A stretch of DNA of 64,000 bases from Aphelenchoides besseyi. Taxonomy: Eukaryota; Nematoda; Chromadorea; Rhabditida; Aphelenchoididae. This document shows positions 30,237 through 40,520 of this stretch, piece by piece. The stretch is taken from the NCBI GenBank assembly GCA_024699855.1, contig JAMPIQ010000003.1:248001-312000 (forward strand). Reading direction: 5' to 3'. Below the pieces are notes generated by a model. The model did no database searches, had not been told where the DNA came from, and saw only the letters and a list, made by a program, of their open reading frames with translations. The position numbers and the translations under genes were made by a program. Numbering within the stretch: position 1 is the first letter of the stretch; each line of letters starts with the position of its first letter.

Positions 30237-31569
30237 ATGCTCAACGTTAAAGTGGTCGTTCAATTTTTGGTCGAGAGATTTGGACCGTTGGGAGATGTTT
30301 CAACCAACTCTGCTACTCGAACAGAGCGTCAACTTGCTTCTCGACTCATACAATTGATACAAACCGTTGCCGCTGCAAACCAATTCGAGTTTGATAAGGA
30401 TGAGATGGTCGGTATTGACGGTTCTGATGATGAAAATGAAGCCGCCGATGAATCAAGTTTCCCTCTTGATTCGGATGAAGACGATCATATTGGCGTTACT
30501 TCTGAACATTGGACTATTGGTGGTCGTGAGATTCCAATTGAAACGATGAAAGAAGCGATACGTTTTTACTGCAAAGTAGATGACAACCAAACAGTTCCCG
30601 TCAATGTCACGGAGTTTCGTCCAAAACAGAGCGTTCAACATCGTTTCCGTTTTTTGAATACCGATTCTGCTTGGCGACGATTCAAAATGTAAGCTAGAGC
30701 AAGTTTTATGTGTTGAAAGCTATTTTACAGCTTTAAAACTCGATGGTTAGACGATCAGCAGTCTTTAGAAACGCGACAACGAGCTTTGCAATTGATCGAT
30801 GAAGCGACTTACGCGAAATACTGCGTGGCCAGAAATGCGAACAAAGTCGTGAAAACTCTCGATCTTCGTTTATTTGCCGTTCAATCAAACGCAGAATTGA
30901 TGGAGCCAATCGAATTTTCGGCGTCGGAGAATTGGGCCAAACGTTTCAAGCGTCGGTTCGGAATTGTTGATCGCAAAGTCACAAAGTTCGTTACACTCGC
31001 ATCACAAAACGCCGACGAGCAACACACAACGAATGCAAATGCTTTTGTGGCGGATATCCGAAACGAAATTCAAAGACACCAACTCGCGCCTTCACAAGTC
31101 TTCAACGCTGATCATTGCGGGTGTCGTTTGGAGTATCATTCGGAGAGAACTCTTGCTGATCAAGGACAACGTCACGTTCATGGAATGGCAACTTCAAGCA
31201 TTTCTCTGACACATTCGTATACAGTCGTCCCGTTGCTTTCCATGGACGGTACGCTTCATCCGATTCTTTTCATGCAAATGAAAGAACGAGACGGAGTATT
31301 TCCCCGAACGGTAACTCATTTCGCACAAAATGTAAGATTGCACGTGAAGCAATGTCAAGAATTATTTTAGCGAGCAAATGATTGTCGGAACATGCATGTG
31401 ACTGCGGGAACAAGTTCAATTATGAACCTTCGAACAATGACGGAATTTCTTGAGCACTGTGCGTTTCCGTATATGCCCGACAACTCGATTTTTATTCTCG
31501 ACTCGTGGTCCGGATTTCGCAACAACACAGCAATCAATTTCGTTCGTCCGCAAGATCGCAATATCAACA
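30237..31569 (+). pseudogene. DDE transposase of tRNA-carrying family, cut by Helitron
   Basis: Three exons are inferred: 30237-30688, 30731-31331 and 31371-31569, with 42- and 39-bp GT-AG introns that keep the frame. The head (FLVERFGPLGD, acidic stretch, TMKEAIRFY, HRFRFLN) matches the protein in the 5681-6795 element. The middle has a CENP-B/pogo-like helix-turn-helix segment (NWAKRFKRRFGI..RKVTKFV). Catalytic blocks are FNADHCGCRLEY with RTLADQG (first Asp) and SIFILDSWSGFRN (second Asp). The third acidic residue would lie downstream, but the frame is interrupted at 31570 by the start of a Helitron and no continuation is recognised at 33221. Superfamily is uncertain: pogo/Tigger-like DDE by pattern. 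Confidence 0.7.
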
Positions 31570-31775
31570 TCCCCTCACTAATAGGAGAAAGTTTGTCAGT
31601 TTGTCATCATGTCCCATTTGGCCCAGTATCTCAAGAACGAATAAAGCTTATCACGTAAAAAAAATCAGTGAATGCGCACCATGAGAAATAGCTGATTTGA
31701 TAAATATTTGTTGTAAATTTAATTAAAATTTATAAAGTTATTGAAATTTTACTAAAACCTAGAAAATATGTCCAA

Positions 31776-31850
31776 GCGCCCGTGGTGTAGAGGCAAAACG
31801 GTAGCATTGGATCAGGGGGACGCAGGTTCGATCCCGAGTCGCGTCATACA
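31776..31850 (+). other. tRNA-derived sequence in Helitron 5' region
   Basis: Box A (TGGTGTAGAGGC) and a perfect box B (GGTTCGATCCC) at correct spacing; acceptor and T-stem pairing fail, so it is a tRNA relic. The same unit occurs in the full-length Helitron at 41804-41878. Confidence 0.5.
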
Positions 31851-32371
31851 ATTCTTTCTGTTGTTGGACGATAAACATTGACATCTGTAATGACTACAAT
31901 TAATCGATTTTTAATTTAATCTAAATTTCTGCAATTTATTTTTCTATTCGTTCAAAATTTTGTTTAAATTTTGTCCAAAGGTCTTCTATTTGAATGTTTC
32001 TTAATCGATGTTATTTTTGCGCAATTTCTCTGACGTCTTTTCCGCCCGACAGTTGAACTGCTCACACAACAACCAGTTTCTACCAGTCCGTTTCGTCGGA
32101 TCGGCTGACTAGCCAAACGGTTCAGTTTCTTTCAATCGAATGCCATCACTTCAGTTTGAAATGCAAATTACATACGATTATATAATTGAAACTGCTGTTA
32201 GAAGCAAACATAGTAATGAAAATATAATACGATATATGATGAAATCAATTGCTATGAATGCGAAGAGTTTGATAATTCAAGAATGTTCAGTGATTACAAG
32301 CAAAACGTGACTGATCGACGCTAATACCAAATAACGAAATTAAACGTTGAATAACAACCCTAATATTTTAC

Positions 32372-32956
32372 TTGCGTTCGTGTAACTTGCGTGTCGTCTA
32401 TATTTCGTTCGTGGCGCGAAAACACTCAATTCATGTACTAATCTATATGCTTTTAGTACAACCAATTGAAAAACGAAGAATGATACGTTTTGCGACGATC
32501 ATCAAGGATAGAAGAAAGGTAAGTTTTAGCGCTTCCGAGCGCAAGATACTTCTTCCCATTTTGAAATGTGACAGTGCTGAGTTCTACTCCACTGTAAGAC
32601 ATAAATTTGGAAAGAAAAACTCTTGCGGGCTTCAACAGCCGATCGGTCTTAGTCAACCCCAAGAGTTGCACCTCGAAAACTGTAAGAACTTCTGTTTTCA
32701 ACAGTCATCGGTGCCCCGCCCGGTACATCAGAGTTGCGTTGAGCCTCACAAAGGTTCCGCTTCTCAATACGATGGATCCGAGGCAAATGGTTTCAGGTTC
32801 GATTTGAACATTTATCGTCGATTACAAGGTGGAGGTAGAAAGAAACAAACTAAACGAGGTCGACCTCGCAATACTAACTCAAATACCGAAACTAATAAAG
32901 GTAACCAAAGGAATGATGAAACTTTGAATGAACATTTAAGAAAGATCAAAAAATAG
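32372..32956 (+). pseudogene. Helitron AT-hook protein fragment fused to 3' tail
   Basis: The frame follows the Helitron leader protein region (RRMIRFATIIKDRRK, SASERKILLPILK) into the block ending in KQTKRGRPRNTN, an AT-hook core, and then crosses the deletion junction to end after seven residues (EHLRKIKK). Equivalent intact sequence is on the minus strand at 40521-41281. Confidence 0.6.
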
Positions 32957-33220
32957 GGTTGAATTTACGCTTTAGGGTTTTTTACGCGGTTCTTCCCTTA
33001 AAAAAAAGAACCACCCATTCAAAGTTGGTCGCCTTGGCGTTGGCGAATGGGCTTTTCACTAAGAACCAACTAAATTGAGTAATGTTGCAGTAATTCTAAT
33101 TACTCAATAAACTGCCAAGTCATCAACACAACTCTAACAACATTTTATTCTCGAACATCACTACAGAAAACCACACACACACAATACCCGGGAGCCGCGG
33201 TAGCGGCGACCAGCCTCTGG

Positions 33221-34621
33221 TATTCCTAATACAAGCAATACGAGCATCTTCGCTTTTGAAGAACCGGCCGTACTCTTAAAAATTTGTAAGCAACTGATAG
33301 ACCTAAAGAAATTTGTTTACTCTGATTATAATCTTTACCAAGAACAATCGTAAGTTGATGAGTTTTTTGAGATACTTGTTTTTCTTTAGGACGGTGTGCC
33401 GATTTTGATGAATCACGCTGGATAGCTTCAGTCGAGATTCGAATACGTGAAACAAGCCATTAAGAATGGAACTCAAGCTCAACTCTTCCTTACGTATGAA
33501 CCGCTGGTTTCTTTCAAGAAAGACGAATACATTGATGGTTATATGGTAAAAGCCATGCAATTGCTGTTTGTCACTGACTTGATAAGCAAATATATTTACA
33601 AAAAAGACATGATCGATGATTAGGATTACCAACCAAGTCCAGTTTACCACCAACTTTGTTCTGGCATCGAGCTTTTGCGACACATTAATCTACACCAGTG
33701 AACAGCTGACCTTCTTCTTTGGCCCATTTTTAAAATCACGCCATCAACTGACGATTCGAAATGAGGATGACTTGTGAATCGATGGAGTCTGACGACAAAG
33801 AAGGTGGAGCGGAAGATTTATATCATGAGGAAATGGAATAAAGACCATTCACTTTTATAAGATTTATTTGTGTTTCACAACTTTAAATTTCTTAATAACT
33901 TTTAACGAGTACTTAAACGATTTTACTACCAAAGCACCTCATGCACATGCCTGTAGGAAAAGACTTTAACATCCTTTTGGGTTTTGTTTACTTTATTTGG
34001 AAAACTAATGGCTGTTTAAATAAGAGGTTTCAAAGTAATGAAATATCAATTGGCTTATTCCCCAAGAGGATTTCGATCTCTTACAAGCGACTGCATAACA
34101 TTCGGCTGCTTACGTGCAAGCGGTTTATAACTCCACTTTTTGTAATCGAAGTCGCCGCTTCATTTGCCCTTTTATTCAACTGCCGAAATCCATCGCAATG
34201 TAGTTTCTAATGGTTGCGAGGAATAAGTTGACGGATAATATTACGTAATGGTCGGGATTATGACCTCAATTGGATCGCGACTTCATAGATCCGTGATAAG
34301 CCGCTCAGCACTTTCGTGTACACAATCAACTTCTAAAGCCAGATATTGATAATCAAAAGTTTGATTCTTTTTTGAGAACAATATATCAAAACCCTTCAGA
34401 TAAGCACGCAAAACAACTTCTATTTCCAGCAATGAAGTTTTGCGAAGATCGTCGCAATTTTGTACGCTTTTGATCTTCGAAACCGCTGTTTGTTAAATGG
34501 AATTCGAGTTTCGTAGTTGAGACCTAGGAACGACATTTGCGAAATAGTATTTTGGTATCTTTCCGAGAACTCGAACAAAAGTTAACAGTTTTTATGCCAT
34601 CTGTTTATTTTTTTATAGACA
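33221..34621. other. Spacer between two opposed Helitrons, no recognised gene
   Basis: A plus-strand stretch near 33245-33350 (IFAFEEPAVLLKICKQLIDLKKF) and another near 33420-33620 (FEYVKQAIKNGTQAQLFLTYEPLVSF, DEYIDGYMVKAMQLLFVTDLI) look protein-like but are separated by stops and not recognised. They could be host exons or the rest of an element disrupted by Helitrons. Confidence 0.25.
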
Positions 34622-34982
34622 CCAGAGGCTGGTCGCCGCTACCGCGGCTCCCGGGTATTGTGTGTGTGTGGTTTTCTGTAGTGATGTTCGAGAATAAAAT
34701 GTTGTTAGAGTTGTGTTGATGACTTGGCAGTTTATTGAGTAATTAGAATTACTGCAACATTACTCAATTTAGTTGGTTCTTAGTGAAAAGCCCATTCGCC
34801 AACGCCAAGGCGACCAACTTTGAATGGGTGGTTCTTTTTTTTAAGGGAAGAACCGCGTAAAAAACCCTAAAGCGTAAATTCAACCCTATTTTTTGATCTT
34901 TCTTAAATGTTCAAACAATCTTTTATTTGATCAAAAATAGGAGAAACTGCGAGTAAAGACGATAAGTTTGTGTTAATTGAGG

Positions 34983-37900
34983 TCAGTCAAGAACTTTCTG
35001 ATACACAATGTTTGTGGTTCGTGTTTGTTTTGCATCAGATAGTTTCACTTTAACATTGCTCCAACATGAAACTCTTGAAAGAGCAACGTACATCTGTCCA
35101 TGGCTAAAACATTCTTTGTTTGTTAAGTCTAATCCAATTCTATCAAACGTTTGACCCTGTGATTTGTTGACAGTAATTGCAAAAGCTAACCGTATCGGGA
35201 ATTGTTTACGATAGAAAGGAATGGCCAGTGGTTTTGTACATTCAATTGTTATTCGGGGAAGGAGTATTTCAGTACCTTTAGCGTCACCACTGAGAACTGC
35301 ACATTTAAGTACGAAACTTTTACATTCCAATATACGTAAACGCGTTCCGTTACACAAACCATTGCTTACATCGAGATTTCTTAATAGCATGACGATTGAA
35401 TTACGTTTGAGACGTAAAAGATGTTTCGGTGCTCCTTTTGGATCAATTTTATGAAGTAACTCTGTCATATATTTATGTTTGGCATTGTTGTGTGCTTCTC
35501 TAATCGTATCGACGGATCTGTAGTGAGATTCAATCCCTTCGATCATGCTTAAAGCCTTTTCATTCAAACGGTCAACTTCGATGTTTGTCGTAGCAAGAAT
35601 TGCGCGGTTCATAATGATGTTAAAATTGTTATCGTTAATGTTCTTTTCAAATGTCTCTGTTAACAGATCATCGTTAAAAAGACATTGAGCTGGGATTTCA
35701 ATTGTGCTTTTAACATCATTGCTTCTGCCGTCGCCTATTGCGAGAATTTCTTGGGCAAATTGGTGTTGATTAACTCCGGCACGGAGATTTTCGGTCAAAG
35801 CGAATTTTTGAAATTTCAACCATAAAGGACTTGCTTTCAAACAAAGACTAATCATTTGATCGGCCGTAACTTCTTCTTTTATTGGTAGTGTTTGCCGAAA
35901 ATCTCCACCCAGCAAAATTACTTTACCGCCAAATGGAATCGTTGGCAAATTAGTTAAGTCGCGCAGAGTTCGATCGATCGCCTGTAACATGTATTTGGAT
36001 ATCATCGAAGCTTCATCACCAATGAAAACATCAGTCTCTTTAAGTTCGTTAGCCAGTTTTGTTTTCTTTTCAATGTTTGATGTGGTGTCGTCGTCAATAT
36101 TCAATCCAAATTTAAAAGTGTCATGAATCGTTCGACCTTTTGGAAGCAAACTTGCTGCTATTCCTGTAAATGCCATTGCCTTGATTTTTTTGTTTTGACC
36201 TTTCAATGCATAATACAATGCTCGGTACAGAAATGTTTTACCGGTGCCACCTGGCCCATCCACGAAGTAGCAATTAGTTTTAGGAAATGTATCAGGTTGA
36301 TTTGTTATTACTGCTTGGTAAATTGCGTCAAAAATTTTACGTTTTTCAGTGTTTAGTTGCTGATACATTTCTTCTCCTTTCTTTTCACATTCAACGGGTG
36401 TTAATTCAAAACTTTGATTTGCTTGAGGTTGAAGAAGTATACTTGGATTTGTTGGTAAGGTTGTAGGATCAACATCTTCAGCGTCAGGCATATCAAATTT
36501 CGAAAAGTCTACGCCATTTCTTTGTAAAAGATCGGAGAGTTCTCTATACGATAATTTTATCGCCAATGACTCATTCTTATACTGATAAATATAATCTTGA
36601 GCTAAAGCTTCTTTGAATTCGTCGTAAATTGCTAATGGATTTGTTGGTTGGCAGTGAATTAGCAGCATAGCAAATAGGAATCGAAGTGCTGACGGCATTT
36701 TGAACAAAACGGCTTCTTGCATCGCGTTAAAGTACTCCTTGTCGTCCTCGATTAATCCAAGTCCTAAACATGCTAATTTGAAAGTTGGGCAGATTGTGCC
36801 ATCACTCAATCTTCGTAAATCTTCGAAACTTTTTGGTGAACCGATGTTTAAAAGTAGTAAACGTAAGTGGAAGAGCTCTGAGTTTTTCGGAGAAATTGTG
36901 TAAATTCTGCCTGTTGTTCTTAACGTTGAATTTACTCGTGGCGACCATTTCATGTTTTTTGCTTGCCAAACGTAATGTTCAGGAACATCGCTATACAGCA
37001 GGTTATACCGAAAGTCTTTTGATGGCAAGTTTAATTTTGCATTTTCTTTGTTCAGCTCAAAGAAAGCCATAAGTTTTGATATTTTCTTATCTTTTGCTTT
37101 TGTCATTTGTTCGGCAGTTGCTTCTCTTCCCAAATACACTTTTTGTTGATTGAATTCGTGGATATCGAGTCTTTCAACCGCTAAGGACTTGATCACGATT
37201 TCATAACCGAAAAGACGCCATACGGATTCTGGTGCGCTTAAGTATCTGCATTTCTTAAAGGTGTCAACTTCGTCGTAATGCAAAACTTTTTTGTTTTGGT
37301 TAGTTTCCGTTATAAACTCTTTCTCAATCATAGCAACGTCCGGTCCTTTAAAGACGTACTTGTGTAAATATTTAACGGCCTCAATATCGGCGACATGCTC
37401 GACGTTTATGTGACAGTTGTAACGCATTGAAAGTTGTGGTGAGTAAGGAACAACGTGTTGATTCGTTAAAATTTGACCATCTAATGTGTGGAATTGGTTA
37501 CCATTGTCTCGTCTTCTGTATTTTGTTTTACCTCCGTTACCGTGTTCGGTTTGATCTTGAAAAGCAAAAGGAAAATTCTTATTACACCGTTGATTTTCTT
37601 CAGAACAACAGGGCATGAAGATTTTTCTATTCGTACTTTTAACTTGCTTAAAACAGGAGTGAAGGTTATTGGTTGTTACGGTTTTGTAAAGTTTGGGTTC
37701 TGTAATTGGAAGGGGTATTTCTGCACGAATAACCTTATCAATTTTTTTCCAATCGTCTAATTTGGTGATTTTATTGAGTGTGAAAAGAAGATGTACATGC
37801 GGCAATCCGCGTTTCTGAAATTCGATAGTACCGACGTAGCAATCGACTTTGCCAAAAAGTTGCGAATTTTTAATGTCATCAATTATGCGTCGGTATTTCA

Positions 37901-38162
37901 AACGGAAAACACGTGCCACTAACTCTGGACGATCAGACGGTAATTGACCCGGCAACAGATTCTCTGTGATTTCGCGCCATTTTGGATTACACGTTGATGT
38001 GATGAATAGATCTGGCTTGCCAAAACGAGCGACTAAACTCATTGCATCGTTATATGCTTCAGACATGTATCGTGGGCTGCCAGTGTAACTTGATGGTAAA
38101 ACAATTACTTTTCCAACTTCTGCGCCTTTCTCAATAGCCTTTTCTCTCAAATAGTCGTTCAA
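34983..38162 (-). CDS. Helitron replicase-helicase, main frame (HUH Rep + PIF1)
   Basis: A 1059-residue open frame. The N-terminal third contains the HUH endonuclease: RGLPHVHLLFTL carries the two histidines (about residue 115) and the catalytic tyrosine region is YLHKYVFKGPD (about residue 270). The C-terminal 450 residues are a PIF1-type helicase with Walker A GPGGTGKT, Walker B IGDEASMISKYML, GGDFRQTLP, and the distal motifs NKSQGQTFDRIG and YVALSRVSCWSNVKV just before the stop. The enzyme nicks and unwinds element DNA for rolling-circle transposition. The upstream part of the protein is in other frames (38229-39247), so the gene as a whole is broken by frameshifts even though both catalytic domains are intact here. 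Confidence 0.93.
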   Translation of the reverse strand: MNDYLREKAIEKGAEVGKVIVLPSSYTGSPRYMSEAYNDAMSLVARFGKPDLFITSTCNPKWREITENLLPGQLPSDRPELVARVFRLKYRRIIDDIKNSQLFGKVDCYVGTIEFQKRGLPHVHLLFTLNKITKLDDWKKIDKVIRAEIPLPITEPKLYKTVTTNNLHSCFKQVKSTNRKIFMPCCSEENQRCNKNFPFAFQDQTEHGNGGKTKYRRRDNGNQFHTLDGQILTNQHVVPYSPQLSMRYNCHINVEHVADIEAVKYLHKYVFKGPDVAMIEKEFITETNQNKKVLHYDEVDTFKKCRYLSAPESVWRLFGYEIVIKSLAVERLDIHEFNQQKVYLGREATAEQMTKAKDKKISKLMAFFELNKENAKLNLPSKDFRYNLLYSDVPEHYVWQAKNMKWSPRVNSTLRTTGRIYTISPKNSELFHLRLLLLNIGSPKSFEDLRRLSDGTICPTFKLACLGLGLIEDDKEYFNAMQEAVLFKMPSALRFLFAMLLIHCQPTNPLAIYDEFKEALAQDYIYQYKNESLAIKLSYRELSDLLQRNGVDFSKFDMPDAEDVDPTTLPTNPSILLQPQANQSFELTPVECEKKGEEMYQQLNTEKRKIFDAIYQAVITNQPDTFPKTNCYFVDGPGGTGKTFLYRALYYALKGQNKKIKAMAFTGIAASLLPKGRTIHDTFKFGLNIDDDTTSNIEKKTKLANELKETDVFIGDEASMISKYMLQAIDRTLRDLTNLPTIPFGGKVILLGGDFRQTLPIKEEVTADQMISLCLKASPLWLKFQKFALTENLRAGVNQHQFAQEILAIGDGRSNDVKSTIEIPAQCLFNDDLLTETFEKNINDNNFNIIMNRAILATTNIEVDRLNEKALSMIEGIESHYRSVDTIREAHNNAKHKYMTELLHKIDPKGAPKHLLRLKRNSIVMLLRNLDVSNGLCNGTRLRILECKSFVLKCAVLSGDAKGTEILLPRITIECTKPLAIPFYRKQFPIRLAFAITVNKSQGQTFDRIGLDLTNKECFSHGQMYVALSRVSCWSNVKVKLSDAKQTRTTNIVYQKVLD

Positions 38163-38228
38163 GTCTTCGTAGTTTATGGCGATTTTTTTTGTTTACATGG
38201 TAATTTATGTACAGAAGTCGCGAGTAAT

Positions 38229-38699
38229 CTACACGAATGTAAGTACCCACGATGTACTCTTGGAACATTTTCCACCATATTTCAACGCAGAGAAGTTGTT
38301 TGGTGTGTCATCGCGAATCGAGAGTTGGTACATTGCATATTTGCTCAGTGTAACCGTTTTATTGTTTTTATCTTTCATTTCGGAATTCCATTTGGAAATA
38401 CCCATTGGGAAAAATAAGGGAAATAACAAAGCTTCTGTTGATTCGTCGATGGGACTTAACTGCTTTAATCTTCCATCTTTTTGATTAAGTACAATGTACG
38501 CTGGCGGTATTTCACCGTTTGGCCCTTCTACATAGACTTCAGCTACTTCGTTAGTTCGTGGCATGTTAAATCGACGTTGATCGGTGTTTCTTTTGATCGA
38601 AAATAACAATTTTAACGTCCGGATTTCAGTGTTGTTTTGTTGAGCGAATCTTTTTTTTCTTCTTCCATTTGATCTTTTAACATTTGATAAGCTTGACAA
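38229..38699 (-). pseudogene. Helitron replicase N-terminal segment, frameshifted
   Basis: This frame carries the conserved Helitron region with EVAEVYVEGPNGEIPPAYIVL, then ALLFPLFFPMGISKW. It overlaps the frame upstream by about 90 bp with the same sequence read one base off, so a single-base indel separates them near 38650. At its 3' end the expected continuation (KMFQEYIVGTYIRVDYSRLL) is in another frame, and a further shift leads into the main frame near 38165. At least three frame breaks are therefore needed to reach the main frame. Confidence 0.75.
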
Positions 38700-39247
38700 A
38701 AGTGATTGTTTGCTCGTAAGATAAGGTCAATTTTTGTTAAAAGATCGGAGTTCAAATTAGGTGTTTCAACAACGCGAATGCCTGTGGCTGCGTCCGTTTC
38801 GATCATGTAACGTTGACCGTAAGTTTCCATACTCGATTGCTGTGGTAAAGCTGACAAATTGATTAAATGATATAAATCCCCGTGTTGTCGATACACTTGA
38901 GGGCCCAATCCTCTCGGACGAACTTCTTCAGTGACCGTAGATGCAAAGCGAAAAGCGTTATTATAAGAACGAATATTTTCTTTAAAATGTTTTGATTCTT
39001 TGTACTTATCCGTAATTAGTTCACGCAATTCTGTTGGGTAAACATCATTACTAATTAGAAAAGCACCGTTTGAACAACAATTTGCAAAAGTTCCATCTTT
39101 TGACCGGGTTTCATCAGCAAAGTGTTTGGCTTTACAATTGGTGCATTCTATACTCATCGGGCCCAAGTAATCTTCTTCGATTAACTCAGTATTTTCAATC
39201 AGCAAATGCTCACAACGTTTCAGTTTTTTTTGTTGCCGAGTTTTCAA
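38612..39247 (-). pseudogene. Helitron replicase N-terminal zinc-ribbon segment
   Basis: Contains the Helitron N-terminal metal-binding block GPMSIECTNCKAKHFADE...NCCSNG (about residues 29-58) and the RSYNNAFRFAST and GPQVYRQHGDLYHLI blocks that precede the replicase core. Ends in a frameshift at about 38650. Together with the two features to its left it makes one broken Rep-Hel gene. Confidence 0.75.
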
Positions 39248-39640
39248 TTGTCGTTTTTTTTTTGTTGACTAATTCGTTTGTTACGACTTTCATTCCTTTC
39301 ACATTTACGTAAGCGAGTTTGTGATACCGAATTTTGTATACGTCGACGAGCGCTTGTACGTGGTGTTTCGTTTGTGCGTCGTTGTGATTGTGACTGACGA
39401 ATTTTTGCTCGACGTGTATTACGTTTATCATCAGTTTCATTTAAACGAACAACAATCTGACTTAATGAGTTTCGAATTTGACGTGCATTTCGTTCGGCTG
39501 CAGTTTCCTTTCCTCTTTTGCTAATAGCATGTTGTCTTACTTGTGCCAATCGTTTTCTACGTTTGTATTGCGATTCGGCAACTCGGCTTTCACGTTTACG
39601 TTCAGCATTACATCGTTTTTTTGTTTTCGATTTCATTAGA
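39244..39640 (-). CDS. Basic Arg/Gln-rich Helitron protein
   Basis: Starting from MKSKTKKRCNAERK, about 130 residues consist of repeated Arg/Lys/Ser/Gln-rich units (RRTNETPRTSARRR, SVSQTRLRKCERNESRN). It overlaps the end of the Ulp1-like frame and the start of the replicase frame by a few bases. This is probably the N-terminal basic extension of the replicase in another frame; such Cys/Arg-rich tandem blocks are common at the start of nematode Helitron replicases. No independent function can be assigned. Confidence 0.5.
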
Positions 39641-40516
39641 AACGACAGACGATACAGTTTGATTAGTCGTGATTGGTTGGTATTCATTAAACAATTCAAA
39701 ATCGTTATTTGTGACCAATTGGTTTTCTTCATTGATTGCAGTTTCCGGACCGTATGTAAATAGTGGGTCAAGAAATTCAATGAGTTGTTTTCTTTTTTGC
39801 AAACCCGATTCGGAAAGTTTGATGAACGTATTTGATGCATTAGTCGTCGAACGTGTAAGCCACATCTTAACGTTAGAAAACACAAAGGCCGCACAGTTTG
39901 ATGAATCATCGTATTGCTGCTGGTCAGTTTGTGTGCTCATGCTACTAAACTTGATAATTGGCTTAACGCGTTCAGAGATAAAGTTTGTTCGTTTGTAGAC
40001 CGTCTCAACAATTCGTTTGATTTCTTCAGTGAAATATTTACACTGCGCTTTGTGATATGAGTCAATGTATTCTACGTCAATTATCTTCGAATTGTAATAA
40101 CCGTGCGCAATTGCAACGGTAAAATGTACTTCATGATAAATGGGAATTACAATATGAAACATTTCATTTTGTTGTTGCGGAATAACTGGCGGCAGAACAA
40201 CCATGTATTTCATGATTTCATTTCGAGCTATTTGGTTAATCTCGGTATCGAAGTAAATAGGTGAAATTAACGAAATCAGTCTGTTGTCTGTGGAAATCAG
40301 ACGCATCAGCGCCAAAGTTAGTATTTCAACGTCAATTTTGTTGTGTTCGTCTTTCATATCTTCAAAATAGTTCGGAAAGATAGTAAGGTATTGGTTAAGA
40401 ATTGACGAAAAATTACTAATTGGACAGTGTGTCTCAAATCGCGTGTCCATAACAATTCTCGGAGTTAATGGTAGTCGAACCAATGGAGCGTGATGATTGT
40501 TGTGATTGTCGTTCAT
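39608..40516 (-). CDS. Ulp1-like C48 cysteine peptidase carried by Helitron
   Basis: From the ATG at 40516 the frame encodes about 302 residues. Catalytic His lies in EVHFTVAIAHG (about residue 130), Asp in VEYIDSYHK (about residue 148), the oxyanion Gln in TDQQQYDDSSN and the nucleophile Cys in SSNCAAFVFSNV (about residue 210). This His-Asp-Gln-Cys order is that of SUMO-specific (Ulp1/SENP) peptidases. Many animal Helitrons carry an OTU or C48 peptidase whose role is unknown; cleavage of a polyprotein or of host ubiquitin-like modifiers is suggested in the literature only by analogy. The frame is uninterrupted. Confidence 0.8.
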   Translation of the reverse strand: MNDNHNNHHAPLVRLPLTPRIVMDTRFETHCPISNFSSILNQYLTIFPNYFEDMKDEHNKIDVEILTLALMRLISTDNRLISLISPIYFDTEINQIARNEIMKYMVVLPPVIPQQQNEMFHIVIPIYHEVHFTVAIAHGYYNSKIIDVEYIDSYHKAQCKYFTEEIKRIVETVYKRTNFISERVKPIIKFSSMSTQTDQQQYDDSSNCAAFVFSNVKMWLTRSTTNASNTFIKLSESGLQKRKQLIEFLDPLFTYGPETAINEENQLVTNNDFELFNEYQPITTNQTVSSVVSNEIENKKTM

Positions 40517-40520
40517 CAAC

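Larger units (their letters stand above)
31570..33220 (+). mobile_element. Helitron internal-deletion derivative (1651 bp)
   Basis: The 5' end TCCCCTCACTAATAGG and the first ~1.36 kb match the start of the complete Helitron at 42083 (minus strand); the last ~295 bp match its 3' tail, ending in CTGG. It lies between A (31569) and T (33221). The internal junction is near 32925-32935, where the two parental sequences share TTTGAA and a 4-nt TGAA is repeated. All replicase-helicase coding sequence is lost, so it is non-autonomous. Confidence 0.92.

Noticed and set aside
31776..31850. Functional tRNA gene in the Helitron
   Set aside because: T stem has only two good pairs and the acceptor ends do not pair; the copy at 41804-41878 has the same faults.
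36123..37760. Plus-strand frames of 60-95 codons inside the Helitron
   Set aside because: All are antisense shadows of the 1059-residue replicase-helicase frame.
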